From contig JAJCYR010000067.1 in the NCBI GenBank assembly GCA_029262775.1, positions 1 to 52,144 of the forward strand: a stretch of DNA of 52,144 nt. The letters are read 5' to 3'. Numbering within the stretch: position 1 is the first letter of the stretch; the number at the start of each line of letters is the position of its first letter. The DNA comes from Bacteroidota bacterium (lineage in GTDB: Bacteria > Bacteroidota > Rhodothermia > Rhodothermales > UBA10348). Positions 19,059 through 26,979 of the stretch are shown here, piece by piece. The notes below the pieces were generated by a model. That model did no database searches, was not told where the DNA came from, and saw only the letters and a list, made by a program, of their open reading frames with translations. The position numbers were made by a program, and so were the translations under genes.

Positions 19059-22000
19059 TGCAGGTGGGCCGACGAATATATACCGTGTTTTTTCTGTCCG
19101 TTGTGGGCATTCTGGTTGTGCTGCCGGCGGGGGCACAGGACCTTGTGGCGCAGGAACGGGCGGCCGAACTCCTTGAGGAAAACCGCTACAGCGAGGCCAT
19201 TGTTGTCCTGAATGCCGTCATCACGGCTGACACGCGCGATGCGCGCCTGTTTCTGCTGCGGGCAGAAGCACATGAGGGACGCGGAGACTACCCGTCCGCG
19301 GCACGTGATTATGAGAAGGCGCTCGAACTCAATCCCGGATCGAACGAGGCACTCCTGGGACTTCGCCGTGTTCAGCAGCGCCAGCAGGCGCCGACCGTCA
19401 ATGCGTCGAACCTGGAAAGCCTGCGACGCCTCGTCGAACTCAATCCGACGAATTTGGCGTACAAAATCCGGTATGCCGATGCCCTTTTCTCGGCGCGGCA
19501 GTTCCGAACTGCGGCCGACCAATATGGCGACTACCTGGAGGAGACGCAGGGGACGCCAGACATTGTACAGTCCTACCTGATTGCCATAGCCGGCTACGAG
19601 GGTGACAATGTGCTTGGCGAGCGTGTGGCGGAGAAGTACACGCGCCTGTACAGTAATAATGACGATCTCTGGATGCGGCTCGGGTATTTCCGGATGTGGC
19701 AGGGCAAGAACCAATTGGCCCAGGAAGCTTGTGACCAGGCCCTACGCCTCAATCCCGGGAACCGGGAAGCGAAGGACTGTCTGGCCGCCTCTCAGGATCC
19801 TGGATTGACCGGTGGTAACCAATTGTCGCAGTATCCGATCGATGTCCTTTTCCGCGAACTGAACAACAATCCGTCCGATGACGACGCGCGCTTCCGCCTG
19901 GTGGATCTGCTCGTCGATGCCGGCCGTTATTTTGAGGCCGGACAGCAGCTGGACATCCTCGCTCCCCGTCACCGCGGCACAACGGCATGGTCGGAACGCT
20001 TTCGCCTTGTGGAAAACCGGTTGCAGGCGGAGCCTGGCTCCCAGCAGGGGTCGTCCCAGTTTATCGTGGACCGCCTGCAGCGCGCCGTAGCGGCCTCGCC
20101 CTCCAACAATGAGTTGCGATTCGATCTCGCCGAGGCCCTTATCAAGTATGATCGCTTCTTTGAGGCCTACGACGAACTCCTCATCCTTGAGCCCGATTTC
20201 GGCACGACCGATCGCTGGTTGCGGGCTTTCGTCCAGGCTGATCAGGGCCTCACGCGCCAGCAGGGCGATTCGCCCATCTATCCCATTGACCGGCTTACGT
20301 TTTTACTGCGGGCAGATCCCGGCAACAAGCAGACGCGGTACAATCTGGTCGATGAATTCGTGGCAGCCGGGCGGTACGCTGAGGCCTACGACACCCTCAT
20401 CGACCCGCGCTACGCCGATCCGACCGATCCCGGGTACCGGGGGCGCTTCGAGTCCATTGAGCGCACGCGGCAGACCATGGCCCGTCAGCGGATCGATGAA
20501 CTCACACTCGTTCTTGCCGAGAGCCCTGATAACGTAGCGGCACTCCGCGAGATTATTGAAAACTACAACATTGTAGGACGCACGGACGATGCCATTCGCG
20601 CCTACGTGCGTCTCATTGAGTTGCGGCCGGAAGATCGTACGCTCCGCGCCGCGTACATCGATGCCCTTCGTCTGGGTGGCTACGCAGCCCAGTCTGTAGA
20701 GCAGGCACGCTGGCTGGCCGACCGTGATCCGGCCAATCCCGACATCCAGCGTTTGTACGTCATGACGCTTTTTGCCGACGGCAAACTCGATGCCCGCGGA
20801 GAATCGTTTCTGTCGGCACTGCTGGCCGGACCGGGTGCCCAGGATCCGGAACTCCTTTTCGAAGCCGCCAGCTACCGCCTGGCGACACGCCGGGTTGACG
20901 AGGCCGATTCGCTTCTTGAACGGTTGGAGGCAGTCAATCAAAGCGAATACGCTGGGCGCATTGACACGCTCAAGCACCTCATTGCCCGGGCACGCATGCG
21001 TCTGAACGAGGAAGAGCAGACGGCCATTCTGAACGAGGCCCGTCGTCAGGTTACCGCCAAACAGTACCAGGCCGCCGTCGTTTCCTACGAACGCTATTTC
21101 GAGGTGCGGGGAAAGCGCACGCGGGGTGAACTGGTTGAATACGCGCAGGTCTTGGCGGCGGCCAACGACTTTGACCAGTCTCTGTCCATTTTCAGCGCGC
21201 TCATGAAGCAGAAGTGGGAGTATCCAGTAGCCAAGGAAATGGCTCGCACGCAGATTACGCGGGAGGACTACTCGGGAGCCCTTTCAACGCTCGAGCGGCT
21301 GCAGGCGGAAAATCCCCGCGACTACGAGGTCCGGTTCATGCAGGCCGAAGCGCTCCGCCAACTCGGTATGTACGCACAGGCGCAGGCCATCTATAACGAA
21401 GCCCGGGATCTGGCCGAGAATTCAGATTTCGTAGAAGGACGCGTCGTGGGTATTGACGGCGACATCCGGGCGTCCGTTGCCGAAAGCGGCGAATGGACCG
21501 GGTATGATTTCTCGGGCGTCATCGTGCCGACATCCAGTGCCACGCGCTCCAGGGGCGGCGGCACCCAGTACGACCGATGGGCACAAGGCATGCAGACGCA
21601 GGTTACGCTGCCCATCAACGCGGTCCTGACGGCCGGCGTGACATCCCACTTGATCAGGGGGTCGCGGCGCCTGGTGCCGGGCTCGGAAATTGTTCGTGGG
21701 CGCGTGAACCAGATTTTTATGGGTGGCTATTTCGAACTCACCCCCCCCGTGCAGTCGGATCGGGCATCCTATTCGAACCGGATTTCAGGAGAAGTCGGAC
21801 TCTATGACTATGAAGGTGCCCGCACCGTGTTGTATGGGGGTATCCGGTATTGGCGACAGGAATTGGGTCGATACGAAGGATCCGTTGGCCTCCGCACGGG
21901 AGAGGGATCCATTGACCTCTGGTCGCCTGCCGGTGGACAGTTCAACCTCAAGCTGACCCAGTTTGACGTGAAGGGGTCGTCGATTGCCATCATGCCCGAT

Positions 22001-22480
22001 TCCGTGCTGCGTGTAAACGGATCGGTTGCGTTCAATGTGGTCCGGGACAACTTCGGAAATACAGCGAGCAACAGCGACACCAACTTCGGTACCGTCATCC
22101 AGCTTGAAGCCGGGTACAAGATCGTCGATTACACCTATCTCGGCATGACCTACTACAATCAGCAATACCGCTCGACGGTTGACATCTACTTTTCCCCCCG
22201 CGACTACCAGGTATACGATTTCTTTCTCGAGTACGAAAAGGAACTCCCGCAGAACTGGTATATCCGCCTCCGCGGCGCCATGGGTATCATTGCGCAGAGC
22301 AGCGGGTTCATTTCCCGGCGCTTCGAAGCGGATTACATCAAGCGTGTGGCCGACAGATTGTCGTTGACGATATCCACGTCCATGGGCGCATCGACCCGTA
22401 CGTTGGGGTCCGGCGCGACTTCCTTCAACGACAAGTACAACACGTTCATCTTCTCAGGGGCACTCTACTGGACGCTTTAA
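19055..22480 (+). CDS. Large TPR plus C-terminal beta-barrel outer-membrane exporter (BcsC/PelB-like architecture)
   Basis: 1141 residues: a signal peptide (cleavage near AGA-QDL, residue 27), then roughly 770 residues of tetratricopeptide repeats (for example SAARDYEKALELNPGSNEAL, QLAQEACDQALRLNPGNREA, DDAIRAYVRLIELRPEDRT), then from about residue 805 alternating beta strands to a C-terminal aromatic/hydrophobic end (SGALYWTL) as in outer-membrane barrels. Size and order match BcsC (cellulose) and PelB (Pel), which thread polymer through the periplasm and outer membrane. The start overlaps the previous stop (ATGA), and the synthase gene follows after 15 bp. Export of the polymer made by the GT2 synthase is the likely role; the polymer's identity is unknown. 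Confidence 0.85.
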   Translation: MMQVGRRIYTVFFLSVVGILVVLPAGAQDLVAQERAAELLEENRYSEAIVVLNAVITADTRDARLFLLRAEAHEGRGDYPSAARDYEKALELNPGSNEALLGLRRVQQRQQAPTVNASNLESLRRLVELNPTNLAYKIRYADALFSARQFRTAADQYGDYLEETQGTPDIVQSYLIAIAGYEGDNVLGERVAEKYTRLYSNNDDLWMRLGYFRMWQGKNQLAQEACDQALRLNPGNREAKDCLAASQDPGLTGGNQLSQYPIDVLFRELNNNPSDDDARFRLVDLLVDAGRYFEAGQQLDILAPRHRGTTAWSERFRLVENRLQAEPGSQQGSSQFIVDRLQRAVAASPSNNELRFDLAEALIKYDRFFEAYDELLILEPDFGTTDRWLRAFVQADQGLTRQQGDSPIYPIDRLTFLLRADPGNKQTRYNLVDEFVAAGRYAEAYDTLIDPRYADPTDPGYRGRFESIERTRQTMARQRIDELTLVLAESPDNVAALREIIENYNIVGRTDDAIRAYVRLIELRPEDRTLRAAYIDALRLGGYAAQSVEQARWLADRDPANPDIQRLYVMTLFADGKLDARGESFLSALLAGPGAQDPELLFEAASYRLATRRVDEADSLLERLEAVNQSEYAGRIDTLKHLIARARMRLNEEEQTAILNEARRQVTAKQYQAAVVSYERYFEVRGKRTRGELVEYAQVLAAANDFDQSLSIFSALMKQKWEYPVAKEMARTQITREDYSGALSTLERLQAENPRDYEVRFMQAEALRQLGMYAQAQAIYNEARDLAENSDFVEGRVVGIDGDIRASVAESGEWTGYDFSGVIVPTSSATRSRGGGTQYDRWAQGMQTQVTLPINAVLTAGVTSHLIRGSRRLVPGSEIVRGRVNQIFMGGYFELTPPVQSDRASYSNRISGEVGLYDYEGARTVLYGGIRYWRQELGRYEGSVGLRTGEGSIDLWSPAGGQFNLKLTQFDVKGSSIAIMPDSVLRVNGSVAFNVVRDNFGNTASNSDTNFGTVIQLEAGYKIVDYTYLGMTYYNQQYRSTVDIYFSPRDYQVYDFFLEYEKELPQNWYIRLRGAMGIIAQSSGFISRRFEADYIKRVADRLSLTISTSMGASTRTLGSGATSFNDKYNTFIFSGALYWTL

Positions 22481-22495
22481 GCGACCAGATACAGC

Positions 22496-24016
22496 ATGGC
22501 TGACCAATCGCCCGACATATCAGAAAACACCGAGACGCGGACGTCATCCTCGACCAACCTGAATGTGACATCCTCCGGCATTCCGGTGACGCGCACACCG
22601 TTCACCCCCGTGCGTCGTCGCGAGGATGATTTGCCGACGGCCGCCGAAACGGAGGAATCACTGTTTCGACGGGTTTTCCTGTTCGGTTTCCTGTCGCTGG
22701 TGCTCTTCGCACTGATCTACATTTTTCTCTACGATCCCGGTGGATACCTCTTTCGGCTGACCGGTTGGAACTCCAATCTGCGGGGAAGTGGACTGATTGT
22801 GTATTCGTCCATTGTGGCGCTTGTGCTGTTTCTGGTCATCCTGCTCTTCCGGTATCTCTCGCTCATGAACCTGGCCTACCTGAACACGGTGCGGCATACG
22901 GTCAAGACGGGGCATGACACGAATTTCCTGCCGGGCATATCCATCATCGTCCCGGCCTATAACGAAGGTAAACTGCTGCAGTCGACGGTCATGTCGCTCG
23001 TGCAGATGGACTACCCGAATTTCGAGATCCTGGTGGTCGATGACGGCTCTACCGACGACACGCGCGAGGAGGCACGCCGACTGGTCGGTTATTACCGCGA
23101 TGGAGCGGTAGAGGTACGGCTCGTGGAGAAGAACAATGGAGGCAAGTCCACGGCGCTCAACGCCGGCATTCAGATGTCGCGCTTTGACTTTGTGTTGAAT
23201 GTGGACGGAGACTCCCAGCTTTCACCCGATACGCTTCGCAAGGCCATCCGCCACTTTGTGGACCCGCGGCTCGGCGCTATTGCGGGCAATGTAAAGGTGC
23301 TCAACAGGGACAACATCTGGACGACGCTCCAGGCGCTCGAATACGTCGAGGGCCTCAACATGGCGCGCTCGGCACAGTCCATTGTGAAGCTGGTGAACAT
23401 CATTCCGGGTCCGCTCGGTCTGTTCCGCAAGCAGGCCATTCTGGATGCGGGCTGGTACAGTTCCGATACGTTCGCCGAGGACGCGGACATTACACTCAAG
23501 ATCCTGCGCGCTGGCTGGCGCGTCGAATACGAACCCGATGCCAAATCGTACACCGAGGCGCCTGATCGCATTGTAGACCTGCTCAAGCAGCGCTACCGTT
23601 GGACACGGGGCATTCTGCAGGCGGTACGCAAGCACAAGGACCTGTTTTTCAACCCCACCATCAACTTTGGTGGCACGGTGGTCATGTGGTCCATGGCTTT
23701 TGAGTCGCTGATCTGGCCCATCATGAACGTGTTTGCGAACGCCTACTTCATTTTCATCGCCGTGGTCTTCAACATGAGTTATTATCTCGTGTACTGGTGG
23801 CTGTCGTTGACGCTGCTGGACCTTGTGGCGGCCCTCTACTGTATAGCTGTGGAAAAGGAGGAGATCCGGCTCGTGTTCTATTCCCTGTTCTACCGGCTGT
23901 TTTTCATTCTCATCATTGATGTCTGCAAGACGTTCGCTACCATCGAGGAATTTCTCGGATTCGGTATGAACTGGGGCAAGCTGGAGCGCATTGGTACTGG
24001 AGCCCGGCAGACATGA
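22496..24016 (+). CDS. Processive family 2 glycosyltransferase, membrane polysaccharide synthase
   Basis: 506 residues with two N-terminal membrane helices (about 60-80 and 98-122), a cytosolic GT-A domain and two to three C-terminal helices (about 392-480). All processive-synthase motifs are intact: VDDGS (D182/D183), the metal-binding VDGDS (D237/D239), the catalytic AEDAD (E328, D329, D331) and QRYRW (365-369). This is the BcsA/PgaC/hyaluronan-synthase class, which extends a polymer and moves it across the inner membrane. There is no PilZ domain, so direct c-di-GMP control as in BcsA is not expected. It shares a transcript with the KaiC-like regulator and the exporter. A terminator-like hairpin follows at 24088-24120. 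Sugar specificity cannot be read from the sequence. Confidence 0.93.
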   Translation: MADQSPDISENTETRTSSSTNLNVTSSGIPVTRTPFTPVRRREDDLPTAAETEESLFRRVFLFGFLSLVLFALIYIFLYDPGGYLFRLTGWNSNLRGSGLIVYSSIVALVLFLVILLFRYLSLMNLAYLNTVRHTVKTGHDTNFLPGISIIVPAYNEGKLLQSTVMSLVQMDYPNFEILVVDDGSTDDTREEARRLVGYYRDGAVEVRLVEKNNGGKSTALNAGIQMSRFDFVLNVDGDSQLSPDTLRKAIRHFVDPRLGAIAGNVKVLNRDNIWTTLQALEYVEGLNMARSAQSIVKLVNIIPGPLGLFRKQAILDAGWYSSDTFAEDADITLKILRAGWRVEYEPDAKSYTEAPDRIVDLLKQRYRWTRGILQAVRKHKDLFFNPTINFGGTVVMWSMAFESLIWPIMNVFANAYFIFIAVVFNMSYYLVYWWLSLTLLDLVAALYCIAVEKEEIRLVFYSLFYRLFFILIIDVCKTFATIEEFLGFGMNWGKLERIGTGARQT

Positions 24017-24066
24017 CACGATGCGGACGCACGGACGCGGCTTCTCGTCCCAAAATGGTAACCACA

Positions 24067-24082
24067 ATGAAAATAATTTCAT
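24067..24082. repeat. Short inverted repeat upstream of the second exopolysaccharide unit
   Basis: ATGAAA-ATAA-TTTCAT, 6-bp arms around a 4-bp centre, in an AT-rich patch 37 bp before the candidate -35. It could be an operator, but a chance match is quite possible. Confidence 0.35.
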
Positions 24083-24087
24083 CCCAG

Positions 24088-24120
24088 TGAGTCCGTCAAC
24101 GCCCATCAGGACTCGTTTTT
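24088..24120 (+). terminator. Candidate rho-independent terminator after the GT2 synthase
   Basis: GAGTCC (24089-24094) pairs with GGACTC (24109-24114), with a further T-G pair outside, a 14-nt loop and then TTTTT at 24116-24120. The stem is short, so it may only attenuate read-through from the synthase gene into the next unit. Confidence 0.5.
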
Positions 24121-24148
24121 GAGAATTTCGTCAGGATGGCACGATAAT
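24119..24148 (+). promoter_or_regulatory. Candidate promoter for the second exopolysaccharide unit
   Basis: TTGAGA (24119-24124) and GATAAT (24143-24148) are 18 bp apart, 48 bp before the ATG at 24197. The -35 overlaps the T-run of the preceding hairpin, so one spot would end one transcript and begin the next. Confidence 0.45.
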
Positions 24149-24196
24149 TGGTAAATTCAGGACACACTCATTCAACGCTTACGCTGAGACGACGCC

Positions 24197-24673
24197 ATGG
24201 AACTCGTTCCGATTCTCTCGACCATCATTCTCGTAGGTACGATCGCGACCTTCATTCTGGCCGTGGCCGCTTACGTGCTTTACAAGATCCGTGAGCGTCG
24301 TGCCCATCAGGGTGGCGACGTGCGACATCAGATTGCACCCGATCCACATGTGCTTGTTGCTCCACAGCAGTCGCAGATGATCGGTGTCCACCAGCAGCAG
24401 CCACAGTGGCAGCAGCCTCAGACCAATGTCTACGTAGGTCCACAGGGCGCTCATGGTGCATACGGGGGCCACGACGATTCTGACTCGGAGCAGGAGCAGA
24501 CGAGCGTGGTGGCGAGCCACGTCCCGCAGGTCGCTCAGCCCTCACCGCAGAATTCGCTCTTCTGGGAATACACGGACGAAGGGTTTGTCCCCGTCCGTCC
24601 TGATGAACCTCGCAAGGAAGACGATAAAAAACAATCCCAACAGGGCCAGGACGATGGTTTCGCCTGGCTCTAA
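24197..24673 (+). CDS. Small single-pass membrane protein with Gln/His-rich cytoplasmic tail
   Basis: 158 residues. One strong N-terminal membrane helix (about 5-30, IILVGTIATFILAVAAYVLY) is followed by a basic KIRERR stop-transfer, placing the tail in the cytoplasm. The tail is rich in Gln, His and Pro, then acidic (DDSDSEQEQ), and ends in two aromatic patches, LFWEYTDEGFVPVRP and DDGFAWL. I recognise no family. The codon bias and its fit between a promoter-like sequence and the next gene (5-bp gap) support a real gene. It could be an adaptor between inner-membrane synthase and cytoplasmic regulators, with the conserved-looking aromatic ends as docking points; that is inference. Confidence 0.75.
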   Translation: MELVPILSTIILVGTIATFILAVAAYVLYKIRERRAHQGGDVRHQIAPDPHVLVAPQQSQMIGVHQQQPQWQQPQTNVYVGPQGAHGAYGGHDDSDSEQEQTSVVASHVPQVAQPSPQNSLFWEYTDEGFVPVRPDEPRKEDDKKQSQQGQDDGFAWL

Positions 24674-24678
24674 GCCCC

Positions 24679-26979
24679 ATGCGCACCCTACAACTTGAAA
24701 AAATCAGCACGATATGGTTCCTGACGCTCGGAGTAACATCCCTGGCGGCAGGAATCCTCGTATATATCCTGCTGCTCGAAAGTGCGCTGGGTGCCTTCAG
24801 TATCCGGGAGGCATCGCCCGCACGCATTGGCATTGACACGCGCCCTCGCGTGGCGCTGCTCAACAGTGACTACACCCGGCGTACGCATCGTATCCTGAAC
24901 CTGCGTGACACGAGTACGGTTTGGGTCGACCAGACGCTTATTTCCTGGCGCGAGTTTTTCCTCAACCAGAGACCGCTCATTCCATTTGAAGACATCAGCG
25001 ACGACCAACTGGAGTATGGCGACCTGTCCGGATACGATGTGCTTGTGCTGCCGTCGACGCGGGCCATGAGTGATTTGCAGATTCAGCGCGTCCAGGAATT
25101 CATGGAGAACGGTGGGAGTGTGATGGCGACATGGACCCCCGGTCTCTATCGCCCGGATGGATCCTGGCGGGGATGGGGCTTCATGGAGGAAACGTTTGGT
25201 GTTCAGTTCGAAGGGTTCGTTGAGCGCGGCCAAGGTAACTTCCGCGTCTACGCCGACACGTTTCCCGGACAGATGTTGGACGGTATTTTTCTACCCCGTT
25301 ATCTGACGGAATCTGACCGCTTTATTCCCCCAACGACGGGAGACGAGGGACATGAAAAGTTCCAGCAGGCCCAGCGACTCAGGGCCGAGACCTTCGACTT
25401 TCCACCGCTTCAGGATTATGTGTGGTTCGACACGTTGAATGCTGCCCAACCCACCGTGGACTGGGCCCGGGCACGTCAGATCCGTGCCGAACTTCGAGAC
25501 ATGAATGGCGAGCTGAGGGAGCAGGACGCCGTTGTAGTGTCCTATTTCACGTGGACCGGGCGCGGCGTGGGCGACCAGATTCCATTCCCGCGCACGAGTG
25601 GCGGTGTGCGCCGCATGACCATTCGGGCGGGTACCCCCATTTCAGCTCAGATCCCACCCGGTTACCGCGTCAAAATCCAGGTCTACAACCCGGGCGTGAA
25701 GGTTCGCGTGGTAGAAGAGCGCACCAAACCGGCCGCATTCTGGTTTGATTTTGCAACGGAGGATCTGGTTGGCTTCAATCAGGTGGAGGAATCGAGCAGT
25801 GTCGTGTACGGCGAGTATGGGGAGGGTCGCTTCATCTATATGGGATTCCAGCGTAATGCCATGGGCGTGGGGCCGGAAGACGCGGAAGACTGGGAAGTGC
25901 TCAAGTTCTATTTCCGAAACTCGCTCAATTATCTACGTCGCCTGCCGACGATCTGGGTACACGATTGGCCGTACAACTATAGTGCGGCGGCCATGGTGGT
26001 GGGTACGGCCGAGTCACCAGCCGGCATACAGCGTTTTGGTCCCATTGCCAATGCCCTCGACGAAGCAGGTATTCCGGGTACGTATCTCGTCAAGCCGGAA
26101 GAAGCTGCGCCATTCACGTCGCTTTTGCAGCGCCTGCACAGGCAGGGTGATGTAGCCGTGTATGATACGCTGCGCGTCGAGGCCGACGGACGTCCGGATG
26201 ATCAGGGCGTGCGACTCAGACGATTGCGCCTCATTCTGGAAGACCTGGTACGCGGGCCTGTAAAAGGCTACCGCTCGACCGAGCGGGGCATTCTTGGTGT
26301 CAATACAATGGGAGGTCTGGTCCGCGCCGATTACACATACTTCCTTCCGGACTCCATTGGGCGCCGGATTGCGCCAAAAATCATGGGATTCCCATATGAA
26401 ACACTGACTCGCATTGGCACCACGGTAAAGCAGCAGAGCGACATTCTGGACGGTCTCGAAGAGGATAGCCGCGACCTGCTCACCGGGCTCATGCTCGAAG
26501 ACCTGGAGCGGGTCAAGTACGAGGGCAGTCTGTACAATCTGGTCTATGACCCAGAGCAGATGGACATGGTGACCCTCCGGACACTGCTGGGAGGCGTGAA
26601 CGACGGAGACTTCTGGGTGGCATCGGGCGACTCCGTGGCGCTTTGGTGGCGACTGAAGCGGGGCCTGAATGCCGACGTCGAACAGCGTAGTCCCTCGCGC
26701 ATTTTTGTCCGGGTCTCCAACGACAACGGCCATACGGCCAAGGAGGCGACCGTATCAATTGCACTGGGACGCCGTGTGACATCTGTGAATGTGCGCCCGG
26801 AACTGATCAATATTTTCAAGCCAGTACCCGACAATGTGGATGTTCCGCCCTACAGATTGCGTGAAAATGGAACCGTTCTGGAGCTTTCCATCCGGGAGCT
26901 CAAGCCGCAACAGTATCGGATTTTCCATATTGACCTGCTCGGTGACCCGTTGGTCCATGCCATGACGCCCGATGAGTAG
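24679..26979 (+). CDS. Membrane-anchored protein with amidotransferase-like and degenerate polysaccharide-deacetylase-like domains
   Basis: 766 residues. A signal anchor at about 10-33 puts the rest in the periplasm. Next comes an alpha/beta region resembling a glutamine-amidotransferase fold (RPRVALLNSDY, YDVLVLPSTRAMSDLQIQ, VQEFMENGGSVMATW, later YGEYGEGRFIYMGF), interrupted by an insert of about 170 residues. From about residue 430 a region aligns by pattern with NodB/CE4-type deacetylases (WPYNYSAAAMVVGTAES, LDEAGIPGTYLVKPEE), but the Asp-Asp and His-x-x-x-His metal motifs are absent. A WWR-containing strand (near 654) leads into a C-terminal beta-sandwich. It is a paralogue of the next gene (8-bp overlap). 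It probably handles or guides the polymer in the periplasm; enzyme activity is doubtful. Confidence 0.72.
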   Translation: MRTLQLEKISTIWFLTLGVTSLAAGILVYILLLESALGAFSIREASPARIGIDTRPRVALLNSDYTRRTHRILNLRDTSTVWVDQTLISWREFFLNQRPLIPFEDISDDQLEYGDLSGYDVLVLPSTRAMSDLQIQRVQEFMENGGSVMATWTPGLYRPDGSWRGWGFMEETFGVQFEGFVERGQGNFRVYADTFPGQMLDGIFLPRYLTESDRFIPPTTGDEGHEKFQQAQRLRAETFDFPPLQDYVWFDTLNAAQPTVDWARARQIRAELRDMNGELREQDAVVVSYFTWTGRGVGDQIPFPRTSGGVRRMTIRAGTPISAQIPPGYRVKIQVYNPGVKVRVVEERTKPAAFWFDFATEDLVGFNQVEESSSVVYGEYGEGRFIYMGFQRNAMGVGPEDAEDWEVLKFYFRNSLNYLRRLPTIWVHDWPYNYSAAAMVVGTAESPAGIQRFGPIANALDEAGIPGTYLVKPEEAAPFTSLLQRLHRQGDVAVYDTLRVEADGRPDDQGVRLRRLRLILEDLVRGPVKGYRSTERGILGVNTMGGLVRADYTYFLPDSIGRRIAPKIMGFPYETLTRIGTTVKQQSDILDGLEEDSRDLLTGLMLEDLERVKYEGSLYNLVYDPEQMDMVTLRTLLGGVNDGDFWVASGDSVALWWRLKRGLNADVEQRSPSRIFVRVSNDNGHTAKEATVSIALGRRVTSVNVRPELINIFKPVPDNVDVPPYRLRENGTVLELSIRELKPQQYRIFHIDLLGDPLVHAMTPDE

